Source of the DNA: Osedax fenrisi
Lineage: Eukaryota > Annelida > Polychaeta > Sabellida > Siboglinidae
NCBI GenBank assembly: GCA_964019155.1
Contig: OZ025239.1
Span: forward strand, 94,758,590-94,822,589
Reading direction: 5' to 3'
DNA length: 64,000 bases
In this document: positions 19,480 through 49,990 of the stretch, one piece after another
Layout: each line of letters opens with the position of its first letter
Numbering within the stretch: position 1 is the first letter of the stretch
The notes under the pieces: model-generated
Told to the model about the DNA's origin: nothing
What the model saw: only the letters and a program-made list of their open reading frames with translations
Databases searched by the model: none
Position numbers and translations under genes: made by a program

Positions 19480-21350
19480 TTAATAATAAAAACTATCTAA
19501 ACAACTTCTACAAAAATAATACGACACCATTGAAGCTGATATTCCAAATTCAAATATCAAATGTATTACACAATCCAATGAACAAAGTAGAAATGCTGAG
19601 AGCTGGAAGTTAATTAACAAAGTGACTGGATGAAGTAACCCAAAAAGAGGGAAAATCAAGGCCATTAGCAAGGAGGATCATGTAATCAAATGACACGAAC
19701 AATTTAAGAAACTGCAAGGTGAGGGACAGGAACATGAAACAAGTTCCATACAAATCAAGACTATCAGTGAGAGTATACTCTCTCTCTCTCTCTCTCTCTC
19801 TAAAAACGTAACCTTTCACGAACGAAGAATATAGCAAGATAAATGAAAATCTAATAGACGGTAAAGCTGCAGAGCCCACGGAATCGCTTCAGAAATCCTA
19901 AAATACGGCAACTTCGATGACATCATGCTCGAGTTCACTAACAAGATCCTCACACGACACGAAATACTATCACAATGGCTAACATGCAATATTTTCCATT
20001 TCCCAAATCCGGTAATCTTGAAGAACACGGAAATACAGAGGCATATCACTATCAGTAATAGCAGCTAAAATGACGAATAAAATGATACTAAATCGAATTC
20101 AACCATACATAACCCTATACTACGTCACAATCAGAACGGTTTCTTACCTGGAAGATCTACGATATCACACATATTAGCTCTCAGACGCGTAATCAAAGGA
20201 GTGAAAAGTCACAATCTTAATGCTATTATAATTGTTGTCGATTTTAAGAAGGTATTGGAAGTATTAACAGAGACATAATGCTCCGTATACTAGAATCATA
20301 AGGTATAGGCTACCCCACAACATTATACAAGCGATCGCCTTAACGTATAATGATACTTACGTAAAAGTTATAATACCTGATGGAGAGACAGAATACTTTA
20401 AAATACAAAGGAAGTCTTGCAAGATGACACACTAGAGCCTTTTCTCTTTGTGATCACACTGGATTACAACATTCGACAAGCCATTGATGGACAAGAAGCA
20501 GAATTCGACTTGAAATAATACAACGATAAGATACGATATCCAGCAATCCAGCAAACAAACCTCAGTTATGCAGATAATATAGCACTTGTATCACAATAAG
20601 TCGAACAAGCTCAGCAACTACTAACATCCATTGAAACAGAAATAACTAACATTGTTCTTCAACTGAACGCAAAGAAAACCGAAGTCATAACGTTCAATCA
20701 CACAATCCCGGTCAACATTAGCATAACAAAATAGTGGCACGCTGATTAACAATGTAACACCTTTTAAATATCGGGGTCATGGATGGCTAGCTAACAAAAG
20801 GATTTTGAAATTCGCAAAGCTTTATCATGGTCAGCAATACACAAGATGAAATCAATCTGGAACTCCAAAATAGAAAACAGTTTGAAAATAAGAACTTTCA
20901 AAACTATAATCGAACCTATATTATTATATGGTAGCGAATGCTGGACAATCGACTCCACAATGCGTAAGAAAATCGATGGTTGTTATACCAGGTTACTTAG
21001 AATGGTCACAAATATATCACGGAAAGATAAGGTCACCTATACACAACTGTATAGGGGTATGCCAAGTATCTCTGATGTGATAAAACAAAGAAGATTGCGA
21101 CAAGCGGGTCACTGAATAAGGCACAGCAATGAACTAGCGTGTAACTTAATTATATGGAAACCAAATAACGGCATACGAGAAATAGGGAGACAACACAATA
21201 CATTCATAGACATCTTAAATACGACTGTGACTGTAACTGCGACTGTGACTGTGACTGTGACTGTGACTGCGATTGTGAAGAACACAACTTAAGGACACGA
21301 ATGGTGGAAAGCAAGATCTGGTCGTGTGAGAACTCGACTAAAATAAAATA
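19480..21350 (+). pseudogene. Degenerate LINE reverse transcriptase
   Basis: Plus-strand frames, broken by several stops and frameshifts, read as a non-LTR reverse transcriptase. Near 20040-20170 they give YRGIS, AAKMTNKMILNRIQP and NGFLPGRSTISHILALRR; near 20230, VDFKK. Near 20570 is LSYADNIALVSQ, where the YADD catalytic motif has become YADN. Near 20846-21115 is the C-terminal region with LLYGSECWTID, KIDGCYTRLLRMV, DKVTYTQLYRGMP and QRRLRQAGH. This C-terminal type is common in invertebrate LINEs; I do not assign a clade. It ends near a TGTGAC repeat (about 21220-21275) and an A-rich tail. The element cannot be active. Confidence 0.85.
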
Positions 21351-22629
21351 AGTAAGTATATATTTTAAAATATATATATATACTAATAATATATTATAAA
21401 TTAGTGGACCCCCTTGTGAAATATACCTTCCTGCGCCCCTAGGTACTATGTATATATATTATGTATGTGAAATAATACTATTATTTAAGTTCATATTTAT
21501 TGATTATATCGAAGGAAAAATATAAATTTATTAATTTACAAACAACATTCCAGGAAAGAGATAGTATATCATTTTCTATATATATTAAGGGCTAACATTC
21601 ATTAATATATTGAAACATCATTTATTTACATCTAGTTATTATGATAATTCACTCCAATATATATACATGTTTATACATTCGTATGCATACGACGTTAAAT
21701 ACGCTAGATATGTATATAATACCTATGATATAACAAATATACGTTTCATATTTATTTGCTCAGAATAGTTAAATAAACTTAAATTTAAATTATTAATTAA
21801 ATCGATAATTATCATGGTAACCATAGACAATAGAACTGGACTACACTCCAATGTATATGACAATAACCAATACAAATAAACAATAACAATTCATTCTACA
21901 TTATTAGTGGATATTATTAATCAAATATTTTGCTAAGCGAATATGGTGCACTCCCTATCTAATCTATGTAATTATTTTAATATAGTTCTTATAGCAACCA
22001 CTAGATGGATACACATGTATTATTTTAAGTTAAATTTTATATTATTAATGCATAAGGTAATTAAGCTAATTATCAGACTAATATACTTTTAATATTATAA
22101 TATATATGTGAATTATATTTTTTTTAAATTACGACATTTTCACGGCATTGAAATGCAAGTTTACATGTAAATAACAATGACTGAATCGATCTACTTTTGA
22201 CCTATACAAATTCGGTAAAATTTGTATGAATTCACTTTTGATATCTCCAAATAATATTTTTGCGGAACACTTACTTTTCGATATATATCGAATTTTTATA
22301 CATATCTTAATTTAAGATTATATTAGGGTATTATTTTTCGAATTTACATGTAAACATTTACGAATCCAAAAATAGATTTTAATTCTTATACCCGTCGCAT
22401 TTGCGCAAGTTTCGTTTTTATTTCAATAAATCGGTCGAGTGAACCATCTTTCCTTCGCAAAATCTTTGTATTAATATATTTAGTATACCTTATATACCAT
22501 ATTTATGATACCTATATATAATACCTATAGGATTTTATTAATAGGCCTACCTACCTACTAATACTAATTATGTGCGTGATTGTCTATAGAATATTGTTAT
22601 CGTAAATAAACGTGAAATATCATATGTGG
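21351..22629. other. Intergenic A/T-rich DNA
   Basis: No gene or structured repeat that I can support. Confidence 0.6.
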
Positions 22630-25338
22630 CTAACCCTAATAGGTAATAGTATTAACCCTAATAGGTAATAGTATTAACCCTAATAGGTAATAGTATTAAC
22701 CCTAATAGGTAATAGTATTAACCCTAATAGGTAATAGTATTAACCCTAATAGGTAATAGTATTAACCCTAATAGGTAATAGTATTAACCCTAATAGGTAA
22801 TAGTATTAGCCCTAATAGGTAATAGTATTAGCCCTAATAAGTAATAGTATTATCCCTAATAGGTAGTAGTATTATCCCTAATAGGTAATAGTATTAACCC
22901 TAATAGGTAATAGTATTAACCCTAATAGGTAATAGTATTAACTCTAATAGGTAATAGTATTAACCCTAATAGGTAATAGTACTAACCCTAATAGGTAATA
23001 GTATTAGCCCTAATAAGTAATAGTATTAGCCCTAATAAGTAATAGTATTAGCCCTAATAGGTAGTAGTATTAGCCCTAATAGGTAATAGTATTAACCCTA
23101 ATAGATAATAGTATTAGCCCTAATAAGTAATAGTATTAGCCCTAATAAGTAATAGTATTAGCCCTAATAAGTAATAGTATTAGCCCTAATAGGTAATAGT
23201 ATTAGCCCTAATAGGTAGTAGTATTAGCCCTAATAGGCAATAGTATTAACCCTAATAAGTAATAGTATTAACCCTAATAGGTAATAGTATTAACCCTAAT
23301 AGGTAATAGTATTAACCCTAATAGGTAATAGTATTAACCCTAATAGGTAATAGTATTAACCCTAATAGGTAATAGTATTAACCCTAATAGGTAATAGTAT
23401 TAACCCTAATAGGTAATAGTATTAACCTTAATAGGTAATAGTATTGACCCTAATAGGTAATAGTATTAACCCTAATAGGTAATAGTATTGACCCTAATAG
23501 GTAATAGTATTAACCCTAATAGGTAATAGAATTAACCCTAATATGTAATAGTATTAGCCCTAATAGATAATAGTATTAACCCTAATAAGTAATAGTATTA
23601 ACCCTAATAGGTAATAGTATTAACCCTAATAGGTAATAGTATTAACCCTAATAGGTAATAGTATTAACCCTAATAGGTAATAGTATTAACCCTAATAGGT
23701 AATAGTATTGACCCTAATAGGTAATAGTATTAACCCTAATAGGTAATAGTATTAGCCCTAATAGATAATAGTATTAACCCTAATAAGTAATAGTATTAAC
23801 CCTAATAGGTAATAGTATTAACCCTAATAGGTAATAGTATTAACCCTAATAGGTAATAGTATTAACCCTAATAGGTAATAGTATTAACCCTAATAGGTAA
23901 TAGTATTGACCCTACTAGGTAATAGTATTAACCCTAATAGGTAATAGAATTAACCCTAATAGGTAATAGTATTAGCACTAATAGATAATAGTATTAACCC
24001 TAATAAGTAATAGTATTAACCCTAATAGGTAATAGTATTAACCCTAATAGGTAATAGTATTATCCCTAATAGGTAATAGTATTAACCCTAATAGGTAATA
24101 GTATTAACTCTAATAGGTAATAGTATTAACCCTAATAGGTAATAGTATTAACCCTAATATGTAATAGTATTAACCCTAATAGGTAATAGTATTAACCCTA
24201 ATAGGTAATAGAATTAACCCTAATAGGTAATAGTATTAGCCCTAATAGGTAATAGTATTAACCCTAATAGGTAATAGTATTAACCCTAATAGGTAATAGT
24301 ATTAACCCTAATAGGTAATAGAATTAACCCTAATAGGTAATAGTATTAGCCCTAATAGATAATAGTATTAACCCTAATAGGTAATAGTATTAACCCTAAT
24401 AGGTAATAGTATTAACACTAATAGGTAATAGTATTAACCCTAATAGGTAATAGAATTAACCCTAATAGGTAATAGTATTAGCCCTAATAGATAATAGTAT
24501 TAACCCTAATAGGTAGTAGTATTAACCCTAATAGGTAATAGTATTAACCCTAATAGGTAATAGTATTAGCCCTAATAGATAATAGTATTAACCCTAATAG
24601 GTAGTAGTATTAACCATAATAGGTAATAGTATTAACCCTAATAGGTAATAGTATTAACCCTAATAGGTAATAGTATTAACCCTAATAGGTAATAGTATTG
24701 ACCCTAATAGGTAATAGTATTAACCCTAATAGGTAATAGTATTAGCCCTAATAGGTAATAGTATTATCCCTAATAGGTAATAGTATTAACCCTAATAGGT
24801 AATAGTATTAACCCTAATAGGTAATAGTATTAACCCTAATAGGTAATAGAATTAACCCTAATAGGTAATAGTATTAGCCCTAATAGATAATAGTATTAAC
24901 CCTAATAGGTAATAGTATTAACCCTAATAGGTAATAGTATTGACCCTAATAGGTAATAGTATTAACCCTAATAGGTAATAGTATTAGCCCTAATAAGTAA
25001 TAGTATTAGCCCTAATAAGTAATAGTATTAGCCCTAATAGGTAGTAGTATTAGCCCTAATAGGTAATAGTATTAACCCTAATAGGTAATAGTATTAGCCC
25101 TAATAAGTAATAGTATTAGCCCTAATAAGTAATAGTATTAGCCCTAATAAGTAATAGTATTAGCCCTAATAGGTAGTAGTATTAGCCCTAATAAGTAATA
25201 GTATTAGCCCTAATAGGTAGTAGTATTAGCCCTAATAAGTAATAGTATTAGCCCTAATATGTAGTAGTATTAGCCCTAATAGGTAATAGTATTAGCCCTA
25301 ATAGGTAGTAGTATTAACCCTAATAGGTAATAGTATTA
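22630..25338. repeat. 2.7-kb minisatellite of 22-bp units
   Basis: About 120 tandem copies of ATTAACCCTAATAGGTAATAGT. Variants change AACCC to AGCCC, TCCC or ACAC, GGTAATAG to AGTAATAG, GATAATAG or GGTAGTAG, and AGT to AGA. Variants occur in recurring blocks, so there is higher-order duplication. Units contain TAACCCTAA but not a run of telomere hexamers. Confidence 0.97.
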
Positions 25339-25507
25339 ATGGTAAAATATGAGTTAAGTATTATCTATATTACAAGCATTATTATGATCACTTATTTAAT
25401 CGAAATTACATTACATTACATTACATTACATTAATGTAGTGAAGGGGTCACCGATATTATAACGAGTAACAGTAAACTGCATATAGTGCCACCCAGTCAT
25501 ATATAGC

Positions 25508-25597
<90 letters not shown>

Positions 25598-25787
25598 TTT
25601 TAAATAAAATAAATTCATAAAACAAATATTAATAATATTATAAAATTATACTATATAATATATAGTATTTAAAAAATGATTAATATTTAAGTATTGTTAA
25701 GTATTATATTAAATATAATGATTAAGTTAATTACATAGCTATACATGTATTAACCATTACCTAGTATTCGTGTGATAAACACACATG

Positions 25788-25838
<51 letters not shown>

Positions 25839-28076
25839 AATTGTGTGTAGGTTGAAATTAGAGAAACAATATGTGATCGTAGAAAGTCAATATTATTACA
25901 AATAATATAAGTATTATAAATAATATATTTTATATTTATTTTGAAATTTTTGACATTTTTATATATGTAATATTCTTAAAATAGAAGTATAAATATATCA
26001 TGCAACAAAATACATAAACCATGTACTAACCTGATTATCTTGTTTACTACACGTGTTAACCTATGAGTATACCTCATTTCTCGTTTACCAAATATAATCC
26101 CATAATTATTATGAAAGTTAATTATCATTTCTTGTCAAATTCGACCTCATATTTAATTACAAAACCAACCGATTCCCTATCGTTAACGTTTGATGTAACT
26201 TTCCCACCCACGCTAGCTACAATAATGTGTACCTTATCCTTACCCGTATCCTCTCCATACAGATATATCGTTACGAAACATTAGACAGCTATTTCACTTA
26301 TTGTTTTACTTCATACAACTTTAGTGACCTCCTTAACAATACAACTGTGATCACTGCTCTTTCACTAAATAATGTCAGTCCACTATTAGTCAGTGCTAAA
26401 CAACTTGAGAACAATCACTAATATGTTTGCGCTAGCTTCCTCTGAAATCATCTCTATCCATCACTCAAAATAATGAACACATCTACTACCACCATTAAAC
26501 AAACACTAGGCATTACTTCCTCTTTCAAGATATCTGAACTTCAACTATATTCATTTTCGCCATTTTATACATTTGTCGAACTAATCATTATTTAATAACT
26601 TTTATTGTACATTATTGTCAAACTATAAGAATGTTATTATTAAATTAGTATTAAAATAAAATCATCATCATCATCATCATATACAATTTATATTAGGAAT
26701 ACACTTTACTTCAGCAGATAATCTATGCCACCTTATATCCACCTTATATACTATAATTGACAAACATTCTCATCCAAACTTCATTTAATCACACTTTATC
26801 CTGACTCTTCGTGGTTACTGCTTCCAGTGTTACTAAGTCTACGATGCACGCGGGATATAACCACAGAGATATCTAACACACTTCTGTTACCAGGTCTGTC
26901 AGCGTAATGAACTCTATGTTATCTCCACTAAACCTTAGAGGGCGCTGCAACAGGGGGGTCGGACGGGGGGAATATGTCCCCCCTCCACTTTAAAATCTAG
27001 GGGGACCTCCTATGTATTGGTCCCCCCCCCACTTTTACCACAACAATTATTTGATTGGTTGGTCCCCCCTACATAGAAAATCGTTCCATCGTCCCTACTA
27101 TACCTACATGTTATACTACTACTTTTATCAGAATAGCTTAAGCTAAGTAATTACTCTAAAATATAAAACAGAATCTACAATAACACACTAATTACCCCCT
27201 CAAAGTACTCCTTTTCATTCGCGGATATTAGCCCCTCCGTCCTTTCATTCATCTCTAAACTCATACTAAATTACACACCCGTTTCTCAATCTGACCATGT
27301 TCTTCTCAATATTTAAACATATCTCTGATTTCATACGTCATACTAGAATGTATCATATAGTATACTAAACAGTATTTCTAATTCCTCCTCGAAATATGCG
27401 TATACAAAGTATATTTGAACTGTCAATCAAAATCCAATACACTCAACGATGCCGTAATGAACAATGATCTTACTTCTAGAAATGATCAGTAACTCAATGG
27501 AAATAGCTTGCCGTCAGAGAAATACCTGTATCTCTTTAAACAAGTTAATTGGTCCACTTAAAAGTGTATGTCGTCGTGGTAACAGTCACAGTCTTACTCG
27601 ATATCGCTGATAACTGTATTATTAACCTATAAAAATCGCCTCCTGCTGCTGCTCACTTACACTTTTCTATCGTTTTGATGTAATAAATCATGCTATTTTA
27701 TTAAACGAGCTACATATGATTGTAATTATACATACAGTTATGTAGTGGTGTATATATTAGCTATCTGATGACCTCCCTGATTACAAACACTTCCACTTGA
27801 CCTCGGCTCCTCAATGTACACTTAGTACACAATTAAGCTACACGTATTTCTTATATTACAGTAACACCTAATTTTCAAATGTATAGAAATCTCTGTATTT
27901 CACTATAAACATTAATAACTAAATCATCGATTGATTGCCAGACGTTATCAAGAAGGGTGGTTGTTGTAGTTCATCAATCCGTGTTCCACAATCACTCTCA
28001 AATGTATACGTTTATAGACCTCTAATCTGACTACTCACTTGTCTATTTTCTATTATAATGATAATACAAAGATACA

Positions 28077-28162
<86 letters not shown>

Positions 28163-28430
28163 ATGTGTGTGTGTGTGTGTGTGTAATAATGAAATATTTA
28201 AAATCAATAACCTCAAATTAACGATTTTTATAAATGTTGTATATACTTATTTCGTTATTCGTATTCTTATGACAATGTAAACTTTGCCATATGTATACAT
28301 AATCGATCTATTTCGAGGATAAGGTGTATATTTAATTTATATAGTATATATACTATAGGTTGCCACTAATGGCTCGGTAATTACTAGTAATTACGCAATC
28401 AATATATATTTATATATATATATGTATATG

Positions 28431-28467
<37 letters not shown>

Positions 28468-28706
28468 CCTATATATCGTATATTAAATGTCTAGTGATCG
28501 TTAGATAACTCAACTTTTACCATGGTATCCATAGTTATGCAACAAAGTAGTGTTGATGATTTTGTAAATAGCGACTATATATGTGTCTATGTTTTGTACT
28601 ACCGAGGACATAACCTTAAGGTTACCTCGAAAATACGTATTAATTCGTATTATATACACACACGTGTGTGGGAGTGCATGCATGTTTATTTAGCGGTGAT
28701 CACACA
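25339..28706. other. Intergenic with several microsatellites
   Basis: Holds (AT)n/(GT)n at 25516-25596, (AT)n at 25795-25834, a short ATTAC repeat at 25406-25432, a CATCAT run at 26659-26682 and C/G-rich runs near 26955-27070. The interval 26040-27700 has less A/T bias and may be an old transposon, but no protein family is recognisable. Confidence 0.5.
28084..28184. repeat. Compound (AT)n(GT)n microsatellite
   Basis: About 56 bp of alternating AT followed by about 44 bp of GT with a few interruptions. Confidence 0.95.
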
Positions 28707-29543
28707 CGCGCGTTAAGCCGATTCGGCTCGGTTCGGCTCGGTTCGGCTCGGTACATTTGTTATGAATATTGCCTTATCGTTTATCATTGAATGTTTGGAG
28801 TATTTCTTTCACAATTGTATACTTTTTTTATATGTAGTATTCGACATGAGTCAGAGCTTTTACAAATACCTATACATATTGTTATATAGAAAAAATACCG
28901 CTATTACCTATATTGAAATCACGTGACAATTACATTATAAACCATTATAAATAATATACCGGATTATAAATAATTAATTTTCAAATTTGTATTAATTTTT
29001 ATTATATTTTTTAACCACGAACCTTTACCTTTTTTTTTTCAAATATACATTTTTTCATATTTTACATTAAAATAGTGAATAAATACTCATATTGTATACA
29101 TTAATTTTTCTCTTATTAATGTCATGTAATATGCACACTCATATACTTATGTATGTATATTTATGTTAATATTTTATTATAAATAAATTTTTTAAATTAT
29201 AATTAAAATAATTTGTATTTTTCCAAAATATCCTGGAAATGTCCTGGAAAATCGAAAAAAAAATATTATACAAATATTATCTTATACAAAAATATAATTC
29301 AAACTATAGTTACAGATATAACTACAAAAAAATAGTTAATGATGATAAATCGAAGTTTCAAATATCTCCTATCTCCTCCATGTTAACATTCATATCTTTC
29401 ATGTTAAACTTTAATGAGGTGACGCATCTCCAATAATTAGTTGTATTAATTGTTGTTTTCGTATTCGATTTATTATCTTATCTAGTTCACACAAAAAGAG
29501 ATAATTCAATATTCATAGAAAATGTACCGAGCCGAGCCGCGCG
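28707..29543. mobile_element. MITE-like element with long inverted ends
   Basis: The left side has CGGCTCGGTACATTTGTTAT followed by GAATATTG; the right side has the complement (CAATATTCATAG, then AATGTACCGAGCCG). The arms match over about 40 bp and each starts near CGCGCG. The left arm carries three 10-bp GGTTCGGCTC repeats. No coding capacity. It ends directly at the CpG-rich region upstream of the cytokine-like gene. Confidence 0.65.
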
Positions 29544-29902
29544 TATGAGCGTATGTGTCCGTGTGATTGTTTTCGTATTCTAACCACGTGTGAGGAGCCT
29601 CTTAAACACGCGACCTATATCACGTTAATTACGTTAATTAGCGGTCACGTGTTGGACCTACAGTGTAGGTATGCTGTATGCCCACACCTGTAGGTGTGAA
29701 GCGAGCACGACGAGAGCGTATCGGGCGGGCCGTCGTGATCCTTATACGCGTGTAAGTTCAGGTACGGAATGACGCGTCCCCTCGGTAAGGGGCGGCTGAG
29801 TCATTCCGCCTTCATCACGTGTTAGCTATAGGGCTCTCTATAGGGCTATAGCCTGTTCTATACACGCGCCGCACCACTACATAAGTAATATATATATATA
29901 TA

Positions 29903-29938
<36 letters not shown>

Positions 29939-30191
29939 TATATCGTTATTCACTTTACACGTCTATTATACGGCGGTACCGTTTAATTCGCCGTTTCGTC
30001 GTGACTGTCAGTCAAACGAACGTCACGAGGCGACATTTGCGCGTAAGGGGGCGTATTAAGAGCAGCGGCGCGCATTAGCCGCGAAACGCCCGCAAACATA
30101 ATCGCCGCGAAACTAGCGTCTCCGCCGCATCAGTATTTAAGGTGCGCGGCCGTGGTTTATTCGTCGCTTCATTACTATACCTTCATTTGCG
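29544..30191 (+). promoter_or_regulatory. CpG- and palindrome-rich promoter region of the cytokine-like gene
   Basis: This 650-bp interval differs sharply from the surrounding A/T-rich DNA. It has many CpGs, three CACGTG cores (near 29586, 29646 and 29815), palindromes CCTACAGTGTAGG and CACACCTGTAGGTGTG, and a hairpin at 29765-29808. A TATA-like TATTTAA at 30134-30140 lies about 30 bp before a TCATTAC initiator-like site, and the first ATG with a canonical AG|GTAAGT donor follows at 30192. An (AT)n run interrupts at 29890-29936. The promoter call is inference from composition and spacing. Confidence 0.6.
29765..29808. promoter_or_regulatory. Hairpin with AP-1 and TEAD-like sites
   Basis: Inverted arms CGGAATGAC and GTCATTCCG enclose an inner CCCCT/AGGGG stem. 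The right arm contains a consensus AP-1 site, TGAGTCA (29797-29803), overlapping CATTCC, the TEAD core. The left arm has GGAATGAC. Confidence 0.5.
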
Positions 30192-49008
<18,817 letters not shown>

Positions 49009-49088
49009 CCCCTGACCTACATCATCATTCTCTTTGCTTCACCGGTCTAATTTATCGTGTAATCATCAAATCATAAAATATCTTGACA

Positions 49089-49132
49089 AATAAATGATAA
49101 AAACATGGACATTTTGGTTTTATAGATTTATT
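49089..49132. terminator. Convergent poly(A) signals
   Basis: AATAAA at 49089-49094 on the plus strand follows the cytokine-like stop by 81 bp. TTTATT at 49127-49132 is AATAAA on the minus strand, 259 bp past the NEURL stop. The two transcripts must end within, or overlap across, a few tens of bases. Confidence 0.65.
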
Positions 49133-49390
49133 GTGCATCCGTATCTACCTATCTCTCTCTTTCTTTCTCTTTATGTATCTCTCTCTCTCTGAACCATAAG
49201 CGATTACATAATATGTTTGAAATTAAATCGCATGAAACAAAGTAGTAGTAGTAGTAGTAATAATAATAATAGGGGTAGTAGTAGTAGTAGTAGCAGTGGT
49301 AATAAAAGGAGTAGTAGGGGTTGTAGTAGTAGGGTAGGGTAGTAATACTCTTGATGATAACGCTGACTATCTGATAATGCTGCGACGGTC

Positions 49391-49990
49391 TCAAGATCTG
49401 AACGTGCGTATCACGTCCTTGATGACCGACCTACATACCGGACAGAGCGGTTTCGCGCTGGCCTTGATGTTGCCGGCGCACTCGTAGCATAAGCACATGT
49501 GGCCGCACGTGTACAGAACGCAGTTCACCGTGTTCTCGAGGCACACGGAACATTCCGCGGGCGGCGGTGCGGATATCACCGATGAGGAGGAGGATGGGGT
49601 TGGGGATGGGGGTGATGGAAAGGCTGACGGCGGGGGCGGTTCGGTAGGGGAGTGGTCGGCTTCGGAACACATCGAGATGCGAAGTCGAGCTACGGCGGTT
49701 TCGAGTTGCTGACTTCTTCGGTTGGACGCCACCACGTCCTCATCAGCCTCTTCGTCTTCGGGGGGTAGGGGCGGCATGAAATGGGGCGGAGACGAAGGTC
49801 GCGGGGGCGGTAACACCTGTCGTTTGATTACCGGCGATTTCGGGGGTTTAATCGGTGCTGGCGCCACCGTCGCCGCTGCCACGTTAGTGGGAAGTAACGA
49901 TGAGGAGGCGGGGGCGGAACATTGGTTCATTTGATTGACAGGCGTAGGTATTAACGGCGGAGGTAGCGAAGGTCTTTTGTACTGAGTTTG
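49391..49990 (-). CDS. NEURL1: NEURL terminal exon: linker and RING
   Basis: 200 codons including stop, starting QTQYKRPSLPPPL after an ATACAG acceptor. The first 140 residues are low-complexity Pro/Ser/Glu (PPLPPEDEEADEDVV, PTPSSSSSV); the last 55 form the RING, with all eight zinc ligands visible. The GC-rich codon use contrasts with the A/T-rich introns. Confidence 0.95.
   Translation of the reverse strand, partial: QTQYKRPSLPPPLIPTPVNQMNQCSAPASSSLLPTNVAAATVAPAPIKPPKSPVIKRQVLPPPRPSSPPHFMPPLPPEDEEADEDVVASNRRSQQLETAVARLRISMCSEADHSPTEPPPPSAFPSPPSPTPSSSSSVISAPPPAECSVCLENTVNCVLYTCGHMCLCYECAGNIKASAKPLCPVCRSVIKDVIRTFRS

Noticed and set aside
22630..25338. Regularly spaced repeats (CRISPR-like) or an internal telomere
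   Set aside because: Units are directly tandem with no unique spacers, and the telomere-like string occurs only once per 22 bp, so it is a plain minisatellite.
26063..26421. Two overlapping short frames
   Set aside because: Low-complexity composition, no recognisable motif and no splice or promoter support.
49497..49934. Plus-strand frames opposite the NEURL RING exon
   Set aside because: Shadows of the strongly supported minus-strand exon.
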